This document shows, one piece after another, positions 1 to 8,136 of a DNA stretch of 29,955 nt. The notes under the pieces were generated by a model, which saw only the letters and a program-made list of their open reading frames with translations, was not told the DNA's origin and did no database searches. The position numbers and the translations under genes were made by a program. Position 1 is the first letter of the stretch, and each line of letters opens with the position of its first letter. Location of the stretch: positions 1 to 29,955 of the forward strand of contig JBGCDT010000312.1 of the NCBI GenBank assembly GCA_045105695.1, read 5' to 3'. The DNA comes from CALGLS01 sp045105695 (GTDB lineage: Bacteria > Bacteroidota > Bacteroidia > Chitinophagales > Saprospiraceae).

Positions 1-85
1 GATCTACTACTTTCACATTATTACCGGCCTGATCTCCAAGCCATTGAAGATTCTCGATGATTTCCTTTTTGAGGCCTGCTGTCAT
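1..85 (-). CDS. N-terminus of an unidentified protein (partial)
   Basis: An open frame on the minus strand starts with ATG at 85 and runs off the left edge after 28 codons, beginning MTAGLKKEIIENLQWLGDQA. An in-frame TAA lies shortly upstream (about 104-106), so this ATG is the first possible start. No Shine-Dalgarno-like purine run precedes it, which is normal for Bacteroidota. The visible piece is hydrophilic and helical with no signal peptide, so a cytoplasmic protein is likely. I do not recognise the family from so little sequence. It lies downstream of the acyl-CoA dehydrogenase gene on the same strand, 131 bp away. Confidence 0.5.
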   Translation of the reverse strand, partial: MTAGLKKEIIENLQWLGDQAGNNVKVVD

Positions 86-216
86 GCAATTATTTTGTCT
101 TGATTAAGTTTTAAAGCAGTCACTTATACACCTTCTTGAAAATTACGTAGCAGTTGGCCCTTTTGAATTGCTATATTATAAAAGACAACTCATTTCCAAA
201 AAGGATGTAAAACAAT

Positions 217-2016
217 CTACTCAAAATACCCCGGCTTCATCTCTAAAGTCGGTCGATCCTCTTCCATCAATCGAGTATGCAAACCTCTAGTCTTCACCAA
301 TTCATACTTAAAGAAATACCGCATCGTCATCACCTTACCTTTGTAAAAGTCATGATCGCTGGAGCTCGCATTTCTATCCAAAGCCTTCTGCGCAACGGTT
401 GCTTGTTTCAACCACTGCCAAGAGATGATGACCAAACTAAAATACTCCAAGTACAAAGTCGCATCAGCTAGAAAAACCTCAGGGCTTTCGGACATCGCAT
501 TTTGTATTTGTTTCATGGTGCATTCGTGAAGAGCTTTGGTTGCTTCCGCTAAATCATTTGCAAAAGGAACTAAGCTTTCGATCTGATTGGCTGCTCCGAT
601 GGACTTGTGAATTTCCGTTAGTAAATGACGCATGGCAGCTCCGTCGTTCATCATTACTTTTCTGCCGAGGAGGTCCATACCTTGAATACCAGTCGTCCCT
701 TCGTAGATGGTATTGACTCGGATGTCTCTGTAATATTGTTCTACGGGAAAGTCATCACAATAGCCCGCGCCGCCCATGCACTGCATTGCTGCACTGACGG
801 ATTGAACGCCATATTCTGAAGGGAATGCTTTTGCAATTGGCGTAAGTAAACTCAACAACATCTCTGCTATTTCTTTATCTTTTCCATCACCACGACTTGC
901 GATATCAGCGTATTTGCTACAAGCGACTAACAAAGAAAAGCTTCCTTCGATGACTGATTTTTGAAATAATAACATTCTGCGCACGTCTGCATGATCTATG
1001 ATCGTAACGGGTGGCGAAGCGGCATCTTTATTTGATGGATGACGGCCTTGACTTCTTTCGTTGCAATATTGCAACGCTGCGTAGTAAGCGGCAGTGGCTG
1101 TACCGGCAGATAACATCCCAGTTCCGATTCTGGCTTCGTTCATCATTTGGAACATGTAGATCAGTCCTCTGTTTTCTTTACCGACGAGATAGCCTCTGCA
1201 ATCATCTGATTCTCCGAACATTAGTGTAGCTGCTACGTAACCTTTCTGTCCCATTTTGCCAAAAATACCTGCGGTGTTTACATCATTGAAAACAAAGTCG
1301 TCCCCTTCGATTCTGTTCTTAGGAACGACAAAAAGGGAGATTCCTTTAGTCCCCGCAGGCGCTCCATCGATTCTTGCTAACAATAAGTGCACGACATTGT
1401 CTACGGCGGTATGATCGCCTCCAGAGATATAAATTTTTTGTCCTTTTATTTTGTAATAACCATCCTCTGTTGGAGTAGCTGTAGTGCGAATGTCGGAGAG
1501 GGAACTTCCCGCTTGCGGTTCGGTCAAAGCCATTGTCCCTTGCCATTCAGCGGAGTACATTTTTGGAACGTAAGTCCCTTGTAATTCTTTGCTACCGAAA
1601 GCACGAATTAGGTTAGCAGAACCTTGTGTCAAAAAAGCATAAGGCGCTGCGTTCGGATTAGCGCAGTAGAAAACGAAAAGAGCTGAGTTCATAACCGTCA
1701 ATGGCATTTGTTGTCCTTCATGTTCGTAATCATCCGCCGCTCCGATCCATCCGCCAGCACCGAGCGCTTGAATAGCTGTTCGCAATTGTGGATGCACCTG
1801 CACTTCCTTTCCATCGAAGTAAGCCTTCTCCTTATCCATTTCAGTAACGATAGGGTGGAGGATGCGCTCTCCGATTTGCTTGGCCGTTTCGATAGCCATG
1901 TTGATGGCCTCTTCGTCGTAAGCCTCGAAGTACTCATATTTATTGAGAGACTCCGCATTGAAAACTTCGTGGAGGGTAAACTTTACGTTTCGGAGATTGA
2001 CAAATTGATCGGCCAT
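217..2016 (-). CDS. Acyl-CoA dehydrogenase, long DmdC-like form
   Basis: This 599-residue FAD enzyme should oxidise an acyl-CoA to the trans-2-enoyl-CoA, passing electrons to electron-transfer flavoprotein. The central flavin-binding signature is MALTEPQAGSSLSDI (about 162-176). The C-terminal helical domain carries MGGAGYCDDFPVEQYYRDIR (about 414-433), followed by IYEGTTGIQ, whose Glu439 aligns with the catalytic base of the 3-methylmercaptopropionyl-CoA dehydrogenase (DmdC) type. The length near 600 residues, with an extra C-terminal helical segment, also fits that subfamily rather than the usual 380-residue enzymes. The substrate cannot be told from sequence; medium or branched chains are as likely as a sulfur compound. 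The start codon sits one base after the msrB stop, so the two are co-transcribed, with this gene second. Confidence 0.93.
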   Translation of the reverse strand: MADQFVNLRNVKFTLHEVFNAESLNKYEYFEAYDEEAINMAIETAKQIGERILHPIVTEMDKEKAYFDGKEVQVHPQLRTAIQALGAGGWIGAADDYEHEGQQMPLTVMNSALFVFYCANPNAAPYAFLTQGSANLIRAFGSKELQGTYVPKMYSAEWQGTMALTEPQAGSSLSDIRTTATPTEDGYYKIKGQKIYISGGDHTAVDNVVHLLLARIDGAPAGTKGISLFVVPKNRIEGDDFVFNDVNTAGIFGKMGQKGYVAATLMFGESDDCRGYLVGKENRGLIYMFQMMNEARIGTGMLSAGTATAAYYAALQYCNERSQGRHPSNKDAASPPVTIIDHADVRRMLLFQKSVIEGSFSLLVACSKYADIASRGDGKDKEIAEMLLSLLTPIAKAFPSEYGVQSVSAAMQCMGGAGYCDDFPVEQYYRDIRVNTIYEGTTGIQGMDLLGRKVMMNDGAAMRHLLTEIHKSIGAANQIESLVPFANDLAEATKALHECTMKQIQNAMSESPEVFLADATLYLEYFSLVIISWQWLKQATVAQKALDRNASSSDHDFYKGKVMTMRYFFKYELVKTRGLHTRLMEEDRPTLEMKPGYFE

Positions 2017-2017
2017 C

Positions 2018-2413
2018 TTATTCAGGTTTGAATTTTAGGGAAACGGAATTGATGCAGTAACGTTGGTAGGTCGGAGGTGGTCCGTCAGGGAAAATATGTC
2101 CTAAGTGAGAACCACAATTGGAGCAAACCAATTCTGTACGAATCATGCCATGCGAGGTGTCTTTGATTTGCTCGATGCTAGCGGATTCGAGTTCCGACCA
2201 AAAGGAAGGCCAGCCACAACCGGAGTGAAATTTTTGTTCAGATTTGAACAAAGGATATTCGCAAGCACCGCAGTGGTAAGTTCCTTCATCCTCTGTGTCG
2301 GTATACTCCCCAACGAAAGCGCGTTCTGTTCCTTTTTGTCGCAAGACTCGATAAGCTTCCGGGCTTAGTAGTTCTCGCCATTCTGCTTCTGTTTTATTTA
2401 CTTTGTATTTCAT
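2018..2413 (-). CDS. msrB: Peptide-methionine (R)-S-oxide reductase MsrB
   Basis: A 131-residue cytoplasmic repair enzyme that reduces methionine-R-sulfoxide in proteins. All family landmarks are visible: two zinc CxxC pairs (Cys48/51 and Cys97/100), GCGWPSFW at 65-72, the SHGMIRTE segment, HLGHIFPDGPPPT, and the catalytic Cys120 in RYCINSVSL. There is no signal peptide and no fused MsrA domain. The gene is first in a two-gene unit with the acyl-CoA dehydrogenase, whose ATG follows the TAA by one base. The pairing of a repair enzyme with a lipid oxidation enzyme is probably a matter of co-expression, not of pathway. Confidence 0.97.
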   Translation of the reverse strand: MKYKVNKTEAEWRELLSPEAYRVLRQKGTERAFVGEYTDTEDEGTYHCGACEYPLFKSEQKFHSGCGWPSFWSELESASIEQIKDTSHGMIRTELVCSNCGSHLGHIFPDGPPPTYQRYCINSVSLKFKPE

Positions 2414-2736
2414 ATCTATTTTGTATTTTACTCAGCCGTAAAATTCTTGTTATTTTAATCATTTAAGCTTATTTAACTAATGGAAACATCATCTAGATAT
2501 CTATAATAAAAACCCAAAGTTTATAGCTTTGTTTTAAATATGATGTGTGTTGTACGTTCATTATTGAATGACACAATTATATCACATTTCTTAATAATAT
2601 GCGCTATATCGTTTGATGTTCATTTGAGAAAAGAAGAGAATCGCAACAGTGAAGGCTATCAAATTCCTAGCTGTCTGTATAATAATTACTGAATAAAATC
2701 TATTTTATTAAACAGATGTGTAAATTGTCAGCTATA
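2414..2736. other. Divergent intergenic region, no gene seen
   Basis: AT-rich spacer between the divergent msrB and the secreted lectin-like gene, so it must hold promoters for both. Small dyads are visible: TTTTAC / GTAAAA near 2426-2443, CAAAG / CTTTG near 2516-2532, and AATAAAAT CT ATTTTATT at 2692-2709, just upstream of the plus-strand gene. None is long enough to call an operator. No convincing TAnnTTTG box or small coding frame was found. Confidence 0.5.
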
Positions 2737-3315
2737 ATGAGAAAATCCTATATCATAATTTCACTACTTTCATTCTGTTCAATGGCCTTTGCTCAGGTTA
2801 CATTAGACAATGCTTCTTTTGAGGGAAAACCTCAGGATGCAACCATACCTACGGGTTGGCAGCCTTGTGCAATGGGCACTACGCCAGACTTATTACCAGG
2901 TTTTTGGGGAGTTCAGTTGGAAGCTCATGAAGGAGATTCTTACCTCGGATTGATTACTAGAGATGATGGTACGTTCGAAAGTGTTGGGCAACGAACTAGC
3001 CAGCCCTTGATCGGTGGAGAGTGTTATACTTTTCAATTAATGCTTTCTCATTCAAAAGAATATGCAGGCTATAACAAAGCTATTAAATTGAAAATATGGG
3101 GAGGGAAAACGGCCTGTTCTAAAGATCAGTTATTAGGAGAAAGCTCTTTTATAAATCACACTGACTGGAAAATGTATCAATTCAAATTCCAGCCAGCGGT
3201 TGATATCAATTATATTATTTTTGAAGCGCAGCACATGGATGGCGTCTACTTTCATTATAAAGGGAACATCCTGATTGATGCTTGTTCCGCCATCGAGCAG
3301 TGTGATAGAGCCTAG
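2737..3315 (+). CDS. Secreted lectin-like (jelly-roll) protein of unknown role
   Basis: A 192-residue exported protein. The start at 2737 is preferred over the ATG at 2716 because it places a clean signal peptide first (MRKSYIIISLLSFCSMAFAQ, cleavage after AFA). The mature part opens with DNASFEG and a PTGWQPC segment, then GFWGVQ, SYLGLITRDDGT, VGQRTSQPLIGGECYTFQ and a final NILIDACSAI. This pattern matches the beta-sandwich carbohydrate-binding-like modules common in Bacteroidota surface proteins, here as a single free domain with no catalytic part and no T9SS tail. Four cysteines could form disulfides in the periplasm or outside. The stop codon TAG at 3313-3315 overlaps, in a shared CTAG, the stop of the interrupted frame on the other strand. 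The function is inferred only as ligand binding. Confidence 0.75.
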   Translation: MRKSYIIISLLSFCSMAFAQVTLDNASFEGKPQDATIPTGWQPCAMGTTPDLLPGFWGVQLEAHEGDSYLGLITRDDGTFESVGQRTSQPLIGGECYTFQLMLSHSKEYAGYNKAIKLKIWGGKTACSKDQLLGESSFINHTDWKMYQFKFQPAVDINYIIFEAQHMDGVYFHYKGNILIDACSAIEQCDRA

Positions 3316-3446
3316 TTGCTTGTTGCAGCTTCTTCTCTTTCTTTCTTTAGTTTCCGTTCTATTTTGCGACCTTCTCTGGCGAGCTTCTCCGCTTCCTTAT
3401 TCATATCTTTTGTGGCTTTTTTCGTTTCATCCTTTTCCTCTTTTCC
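3312..3446 (-). other. In-frame coding-like extension beyond a TGA stop
   Basis: Reading on in the frame of the upstream gene (3447-3788) past its TGA gives 44 further sense codons ending in TAG at 3312-3314. The peptide begins GKEEKDETKKATKDMNKEAE and continues highly charged and helical (KLAREGRKIERKLKKEREEA), matching the coiled-coil style of the gene before the stop. The end overlaps the stop of the convergent plus-strand gene by a shared CTAG, a typical real gene boundary. The simplest reading is a recent nonsense change or a base-call error in one longer gene; read-through is possible but unproven. Confidence 0.6.
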
Positions 3447-3788
3447 TCAATCTTTGAGTTCTTCCATGAGGTCATCTCGTTTTTGTTGCCAGTCTTTTTT
3501 CTTTTCGTTCCAGTCTGTAATTTGATCTAACATTTGACTGCCTTCTTCCACCTTGTCTTTTGTGGCGTCGATGGCTGTTCCAATTTTGTCTAAAGCATCG
3601 TCATATTTACCTGACCTGAATTTAGAGACTTCCTCTCTGAGTAGACCTACACCTGCCTTACCTACATCAGCAGCTTTGTTGATGATTTCTTTTGACTGTG
3701 CTTTTTCCTCGGCAGAACCAAAAAAGAAGTTATACGCTAATATACCTACGATCAGCATTAGGCCGACCTTAATAACACTTTTGATCAT
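3447..3788 (-). CDS. Small membrane-anchored coiled-coil protein, probably truncated
   Basis: A 113-residue product from the ATG at 3788; a longer frame opens at 3833, but the shorter start gives a compact N-terminal membrane anchor (MIKSVIKVGLMLIVGILAYNFFFG, about residues 1-24). The rest is hydrophilic, Lys/Glu-rich and helical, with EEKAQSKEIINKAADVGKAG and a C-terminal KKKDWQQKRDDLMEELKD. It is probably a bitopic inner-membrane protein with a coiled coil on one side. No family is recognised. The frame is closed by TGA at 3447-3449, yet coding character continues in frame for 44 codons, so the intact ancestral product was probably about 158 residues. Confidence 0.65.
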   Translation of the reverse strand: MIKSVIKVGLMLIVGILAYNFFFGSAEEKAQSKEIINKAADVGKAGVGLLREEVSKFRSGKYDDALDKIGTAIDATKDKVEEGSQMLDQITDWNEKKKDWQQKRDDLMEELKD

Positions 3789-3890
3789 AATGAATTGAAT
3801 TAATATTAATAATGGGCTGAAAGATAGGAACAATCTAGTATTGGCGTAAAAAAATAGATAAGTTCTAATATCAATAAGAGGAAGGGAAGC

Positions 3891-4358
3891 TTATTTCTGA
3901 TGAATAACAATTGATTCTTGAATGGCATCAATGTCATATGATCGAGAGGATAGGGGATGACGGTGGCCGTTTTTTTCTTCTATGATAAGATAAAATTCTG
4001 TTGAGAGAATTGCTTCTGGATCTAAGTCTGTTGAATCAGGGTAGATATAAATAGACTTCACATCGGTCATTTTACAATCTCCGAATGGAGTTCGAAGATG
4101 TTCAGGTGATACTTCAACTATATCGTATTCATAACTTGATTCTAAGCTGTACAAAAAGGAAGCAGCAGCTAGGAAAGTAGCTAGGCCGACTAAGCCTACT
4201 ATGGAGCCACTTGACATTTCTGTAGAAGTATGCTTCTTCCTAACGTAGAACTGGTAAAGCAAGACTGAAATTCCTAGTAAGGTAATAAGGCCAAAACCTA
4301 CCAATATCCAGTCCCACCCCTGATCAATGGGAGTGAAAGTAACTGTATCTAAATTCAT
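3891..4358 (-). CDS. Two-helix membrane protein of unknown function
   Basis: A 155-residue protein with two predicted transmembrane helices (about residues 17-38, WILVGFGLITLLGISVLLYQ, and 53-70, IVGLVGLATFLAAASFLY) separated by a short basic loop. A soluble C-terminal half rich in beta-type sequence follows (EYDIVEVSPEHLRTPFGDC, SIYIYPDSTDLD, EFYLIIEEKNGHRHPLSSRS). The arrangement resembles small bacterial membrane proteins with a PH-like tail, but I cannot assign a family. It stands alone on the minus strand, with a 385-bp non-coding region upstream and 102 bp before the next gene. Confidence 0.6.
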   Translation of the reverse strand: MNLDTVTFTPIDQGWDWILVGFGLITLLGISVLLYQFYVRKKHTSTEMSSGSIVGLVGLATFLAAASFLYSLESSYEYDIVEVSPEHLRTPFGDCKMTDVKSIYIYPDSTDLDPEAILSTEFYLIIEEKNGHRHPLSSRSYDIDAIQESIVIHQK

Positions 4359-4743
4359 TTATAGTCCTAAAAATTGTAGAGCATATGGCATATCAGTCCA
4401 ATGCTCAACGTTACAATTAACTTGAGTAAATATTAATTTGTAATAAGATCATTAGAGAAAATACGTTGGCGTAAATATTAGGGCCTGATCTTATAGTTGG
4501 TATCTATTATTAGCATGGCAAATAAAGGAAATTTGTACGAGAAAACTTAACAAAAAGAACAAAAAAGTACTTGCTATTGTAGAAAAAAGTAAGCATAACT
4601 ACTTAACGAAAAGTGTTATGCTTTCTTTTGAAATTATTTCAGTAATTTTAATGTATTTCTTTTAATTAATTGTTTATCAGTAGTTTATGTATTTGTGTAA
4701 TTTGTTTTTTGTTGAATATCACCCAAAAAAAACTGTTCGTGTT
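4359..4743. other. AT-rich intergenic region with one strong hairpin
   Basis: This spacer separates the end of the OmpA-like gene from the start of the small membrane protein, both on the minus strand. It holds the hairpin at 4591-4623 and presumably the promoter of the small membrane protein. No coding frame or recognised promoter box was found. The sequence TTGGCGTAAA occurs here near 4465 and again at 3841; this is probably chance. Confidence 0.5.
4591..4623 (-). terminator. Probable terminator of the OmpA-like gene
   Basis: Arms AAGCATAAC (4591-4599) and GTTATGCTT (4615-4623) are perfectly complementary. Inside them ACTT / AAGT pair again, after one bulged base, around a six-base loop. 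On the minus strand the stem is followed within a few bases by a run of six T, as expected for a Rho-independent terminator. It lies about 120 bp after the stop of the OmpA-like gene. The stem is AT-rich and so weaker than the other terminators in the window. Confidence 0.55.
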
Positions 4744-6693
4744 CTAATTAAGTCTTGTTATTATAAACTCGGTCCTTCTATTTAGCCTATGATCAGACTC
4801 ATTACATTTATGGTTATTTCCGCAAGGCTTTAGTAATTCATCTTCTCCCATACCTACAGCATTCAACCGTAAAGGAGAAATTCCAGACTTAATTAATGAT
4901 TCTTTCACCCTCTCTGCTCTTTGTTGAGATAGTTTTCTATTGTAGGTTTCACTACCTCTCGAATCAGTAAAGGACTTAATCGTTAGATGGAAATTTTTAT
5001 TCCTTTTCATTTCCCAAACGATATTATCAATTAATACTTTTTCTTTTGCTTTTATTCCAACGTCATTGAAATCATAGTAAATCGGACTAAAAGCAATTAC
5101 CTTCCTATTTTCTGGTAAGTCAATTGACTCCAAAGGTTCTGGAGCTGATTTTAACAGGTTTTCAGGGATAGATCGGGAAGTGAATATCTCTGTATCAGCA
5201 ATAGCAAGGATGGTTTCCTCGGTTTGATTCATTTGAATATTATTCTCAATAGATTTATCTGTTAGTCCAATTGCTCCGACCACGACCTCTCTTGAATAGT
5301 CATTGTTTAGATTGTCAGATTGAGCTGAGTTTGTTTGCTCACTATCATTATTAGATGCGATATCATCTGTTCTCTCCTTAGGCCAAACCATTACATAAGA
5401 ATCATCTGCCATAAGGTGGTTCGCAGAGACGATTTGTTGTAGAACACCATTACCTGGTCGTTCTGCAATAACGAGGTAACTTTCCGCGGGATTTATCAAA
5501 TAGCTTTCATTCGAATAAGTGCCAAAAGCCGGATCTATTTTTTTACCTAACAATGAGACTACATTTTCATCTAATCGATTAACAATAGTCACAGGCTCTT
5601 CTAAAAAACCAGTTAGCAATAATGCTGGATTTATTTGAATAACCGTCACATCTGTTTCATAATATGCTAGTCCAGTTTGTTCGTCTACAATCTTAAACTG
5701 AGTTGTTAGTAAATCACTTTCTGTTTCGATTGGAATTTCCAGAGGAGCGGTAACCTTCCAACTGTATATATCATCGCTTCCTGCTCCCCCCGGACGGTTG
5801 GAGGTGAAAAATCCTTGATCCAAATTTTCATTTGCAGTAAAAGAGAAATCATCCCATCTGGTATTGAATGGTTTTGGTAAGTGAAGAACATTGCTCCAAA
5901 CGCAATCTTCATTAAGGGTTGTTTTGAAAAGGTCCAAACCACCCATTCCAGGTCTTCCGTTGGAGGAATAGTACAAGTTTCCCTGGGCGTCTAAAAAGGG
6001 AAAGACCTCATCGCCTGAGCTATTAACTTCGGCTCCTAGATTGTATGGCGTCGTCCATTCTCCATTCATATATTCTGAAGCATACAAATCCATACCTCCT
6101 AGACCATTAGGCCGATTTGCAGAAAAGATGAGCAAATGACTATCTTCAGAAAGCGCTGGATGGCATGTTCTAAAACCATCATTGAAAGGTAGGTCCCCTT
6201 GTTCTACCCATTTGCCATTAATAAACTGTGCGCTAGAAAGTTTGACCTCGTAGATTCCACTGGCAGTAGGCTTTTTGTGGTTACGTGTATAGATCATATA
6301 GTCTTCTGTGGCATTAAATGTTGCCGAGCCTTCGTGTCTGTTACTGTTTAATTTTCCAGGCAATTCCATGTATTCCTGGAGATCCCCATTGTCATCTATT
6401 TCCGTAAAAAATAAGTTGGAATTGTTATTCGAAAGTACTTTTCTGAGCCATCCATTTTTGGGGGTTCTATTTGAAGAAAATACGATCCCTCTTTTGTGAT
6501 AAATAGGGCTGTATTCGATTCCTTTTGTATTTACTCCTTTTACATTTTTGACTTGGACTTGCTCTGAGATGTCGGCAATCAATGTCTCTGATGGTAGGAT
6601 GAGAGAGTTTAAATTAGTCTCTACAGTTTGAGATTTAAGAGTTGTTTGTAGAAGGAGAAAACAAATTAGCGTGAAGTAAGTAAAGTGTTTCAT
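4744..6693 (-). CDS. OmpA-family envelope protein with PD40 beta-propeller repeats
   Basis: From the ATG at 6693 (upstream frame lacks signal features) the 649-residue product starts with a signal peptide (MKHFTYFTLICFLLLQTTLKSQ). Residues of roughly 60-330 hold repeated PD40/TolB-like propeller blades, with strings such as GIVFSSNRTPKNGW, LIFSANRPNGLGGMDLY, YYSSNGRPGMGGLDLF and FFTSNRPGGAGSDDIYSW. The last 110 residues form an OmpA C-terminal domain: FTDSRGSETYNRKLSQQRAE, GISPLRLNAVGMGE and CNESDHRLNRRTEF, the peptidoglycan-binding fold. The protein should sit in the periplasm or outer membrane and tie it to the cell wall. Relatives accompany PorP/SprF-type T9SS partners, but no such partner is next door, and the TPR part of PorE is missing. 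Confidence 0.88.
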   Translation of the reverse strand: MKHFTYFTLICFLLLQTTLKSQTVETNLNSLILPSETLIADISEQVQVKNVKGVNTKGIEYSPIYHKRGIVFSSNRTPKNGWLRKVLSNNNSNLFFTEIDDNGDLQEYMELPGKLNSNRHEGSATFNATEDYMIYTRNHKKPTASGIYEVKLSSAQFINGKWVEQGDLPFNDGFRTCHPALSEDSHLLIFSANRPNGLGGMDLYASEYMNGEWTTPYNLGAEVNSSGDEVFPFLDAQGNLYYSSNGRPGMGGLDLFKTTLNEDCVWSNVLHLPKPFNTRWDDFSFTANENLDQGFFTSNRPGGAGSDDIYSWKVTAPLEIPIETESDLLTTQFKIVDEQTGLAYYETDVTVIQINPALLLTGFLEEPVTIVNRLDENVVSLLGKKIDPAFGTYSNESYLINPAESYLVIAERPGNGVLQQIVSANHLMADDSYVMVWPKERTDDIASNNDSEQTNSAQSDNLNNDYSREVVVGAIGLTDKSIENNIQMNQTEETILAIADTEIFTSRSIPENLLKSAPEPLESIDLPENRKVIAFSPIYYDFNDVGIKAKEKVLIDNIVWEMKRNKNFHLTIKSFTDSRGSETYNRKLSQQRAERVKESLIKSGISPLRLNAVGMGEDELLKPCGNNHKCNESDHRLNRRTEFIITRLN

Positions 6694-6804
6694 GGTGAAA
6701 ATCAGTTTTAAATATATAAATAATATATAATGCGTTTTATACTGATAATCTTTCCTTTTTGTTTTGTTTTTTGATATCTGTTTTAGAATGAGCAATCCTA
6801 TTAT

Positions 6805-6812
6805 TATATTTG
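6805..6812 (+). promoter_or_regulatory. Possible -7 box (TATATTTG) for the exported peptidase gene
   Basis: TATATTTG fits the Bacteroidota TAnnTTTG element and lies 70 bp before the peptidase ATG. No good -33 TTTG is found at the usual spacing, so the call is weak. The box overlaps one copy of a direct repeat TTTGTCAGAA (6809-6818) that recurs 47 bp downstream at 6856-6865. Confidence 0.3.
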
Positions 6813-6881
6813 TCAGAACTTAGTTATTTAATAAATCTAATCTCATTGCTGAATTTTTGTCAGAATTAAAATTTTATAAAA

Positions 6882-8006
6882 ATGAAATCTTTACTTAGTA
6901 TTTTAAGCTTTGCTTTACTACTCCCTTTGTTCACTAATGCTCAGGTGGAAATGGAATCAGGCTATGCTTTCACCATGGAAAAAGGTCTGAACTGTACGCC
7001 CATAAAAAGCCAAGGAAAGACCGGGACTTGCTGGAGTTTTGCAACTTCTTCTTTTCTAGAATCTGAATTATTACGAAGTGGAAAAGAACCTTTTGATCTT
7101 TCAGAAATGTATGTAGTTAGAAATATTTACAAGGAGAAAGCTCGTAATTATGTTCTTCGTCAAGGTAAAGCAAACTTCAGTCAAGGAAGCCTTGCACACG
7201 ATGTCATCAATGCTGCTGATCGTTATGGTTTAGTGCCAGAAGAGGCTTACGATGGAAAAACAGAAGCAGATGAAAAACACAATCACTCTGAAATGGCTGC
7301 GGTTCTTAAAGGAATGTTGGATGGCGTTTTGAAACAAAAAAGACTAAGCGACAAATGGATGAAGGTCGTTGAGGCTGCTATGAATGTTTACCTAGGCGAA
7401 GCTCCTGATAATTTTAATTACAAAGGAAAAGAATATACGCCAAAGTCTTTTGCAAAGGACAACGGAATCAATCCAGATGATTACATCAGCCTTTCCTCTT
7501 ACACGCATCATGATTTTTACGATGAGTTTATTTTAGAAATCCCTGACAACTTTTCTAATGGTTCTTTTTACAATTTACCGATTGACGAGTTGATGACGGT
7601 TTTTGACAATGCAATAAGAAATGGTTATTCCGTAGCTTGGGATGGCGATGTTTCTGAGAAAGGTTTTTCTGCAAAAGAAGGTATGGCTGTTTTGCCAGAA
7701 GATGAAAAGCGCAAAGACTTATTCACTCAGCCGGGTAAAGAAGTGAAAGTCGATCAGGAAATGCGACAGCGAACTTTTGAATCTTATGCCACTACTGATG
7801 ATCATCTGATGCACTTGACCGGTATTGCTAAAGATAAGAACGGAACAAAGTATTACCTGATCAAAAACTCATGGGGAGAAATTGGCCCTGAAAAAGGTTA
7901 TCTGTATATGTCTGAAGCTTATGCAAAATTAAAGACGGTTGCCATCTTAGTTCATAAGGATGCAGTACCTACGCAGATACTAAAGAAGCTGGAAGGTAAA
8001 AGTTGA
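6882..8006 (+). CDS. Exported C1-family aminopeptidase (bleomycin hydrolase/PepC type)
   Basis: A 374-residue papain-fold cysteine peptidase expected to trim residues from the N-terminus of peptides. The catalytic residues can be placed: Gln44 and Cys50 in QGKTGTCWSFA, His308 in DDHLMHLTGI, and Asn329 in IKNSWGE. The insertions between them match the PepC/bleomycin hydrolase family rather than plain papain. Unlike the cytoplasmic enzymes of other bacteria it has a signal peptide (MKSLLSILSFALLLPLFTNAQ), so it works in the periplasm or outside, presumably on peptides taken from the environment. It stands as a single gene, followed after 130 bp by an esterase gene on the same strand. Confidence 0.92.
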   Translation: MKSLLSILSFALLLPLFTNAQVEMESGYAFTMEKGLNCTPIKSQGKTGTCWSFATSSFLESELLRSGKEPFDLSEMYVVRNIYKEKARNYVLRQGKANFSQGSLAHDVINAADRYGLVPEEAYDGKTEADEKHNHSEMAAVLKGMLDGVLKQKRLSDKWMKVVEAAMNVYLGEAPDNFNYKGKEYTPKSFAKDNGINPDDYISLSSYTHHDFYDEFILEIPDNFSNGSFYNLPIDELMTVFDNAIRNGYSVAWDGDVSEKGFSAKEGMAVLPEDEKRKDLFTQPGKEVKVDQEMRQRTFESYATTDDHLMHLTGIAKDKNGTKYYLIKNSWGEIGPEKGYLYMSEAYAKLKTVAILVHKDAVPTQILKKLEGKS

Positions 8007-8023
8007 TATTGAAATCTTCTTTT

Positions 8024-8123
8024 AGAAGTGAATGTGACTAAACCTTTAACCAATACTAAGGGCTTTCCGTTTGTTTGGTGTACTTATTATAGACCATAAA
8101 ACAAATCAGTTATATTCACTTCT
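8024..8123 (+). repeat. 10-bp inverted repeat spanning the leader of the esterase gene
   Basis: AGAAGTGAAT (8024-8033) is exactly complementary to ATTCACTTCT (8114-8123), enclosing 80 bp. The left arm also pairs locally with CTTCT (8016-8020) around TTT, and ACCAA / TTGGT can pair inside. The right arm ends 13 bp before the esterase ATG. Two mutually exclusive pairings of the same arm are seen; any regulatory role is inference. Confidence 0.35.
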
Positions 8124-8136
8124 TTACTTTTCTGAT

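Noticed and set aside
3447..3449. TGA read as selenocysteine or as a sense codon in a variant code
   Set aside because: Other genes in the window (for example the peptidase ending at 8006) use TGA as a normal stop, and the codon context shows no cysteine-like active site.
2716..3525. Plus-strand frames running opposite to the coiled-coil gene at 3275-3525
   Set aside because: They are serine/phenylalanine-rich mirror images of Lys/Glu codons on the other strand, the usual shadow pattern.
3841..4474. Repeated TTGGCGTAAA in two gaps as a regulatory motif
   Set aside because: Only two copies, at different distances from genes and without symmetry; chance is sufficient.
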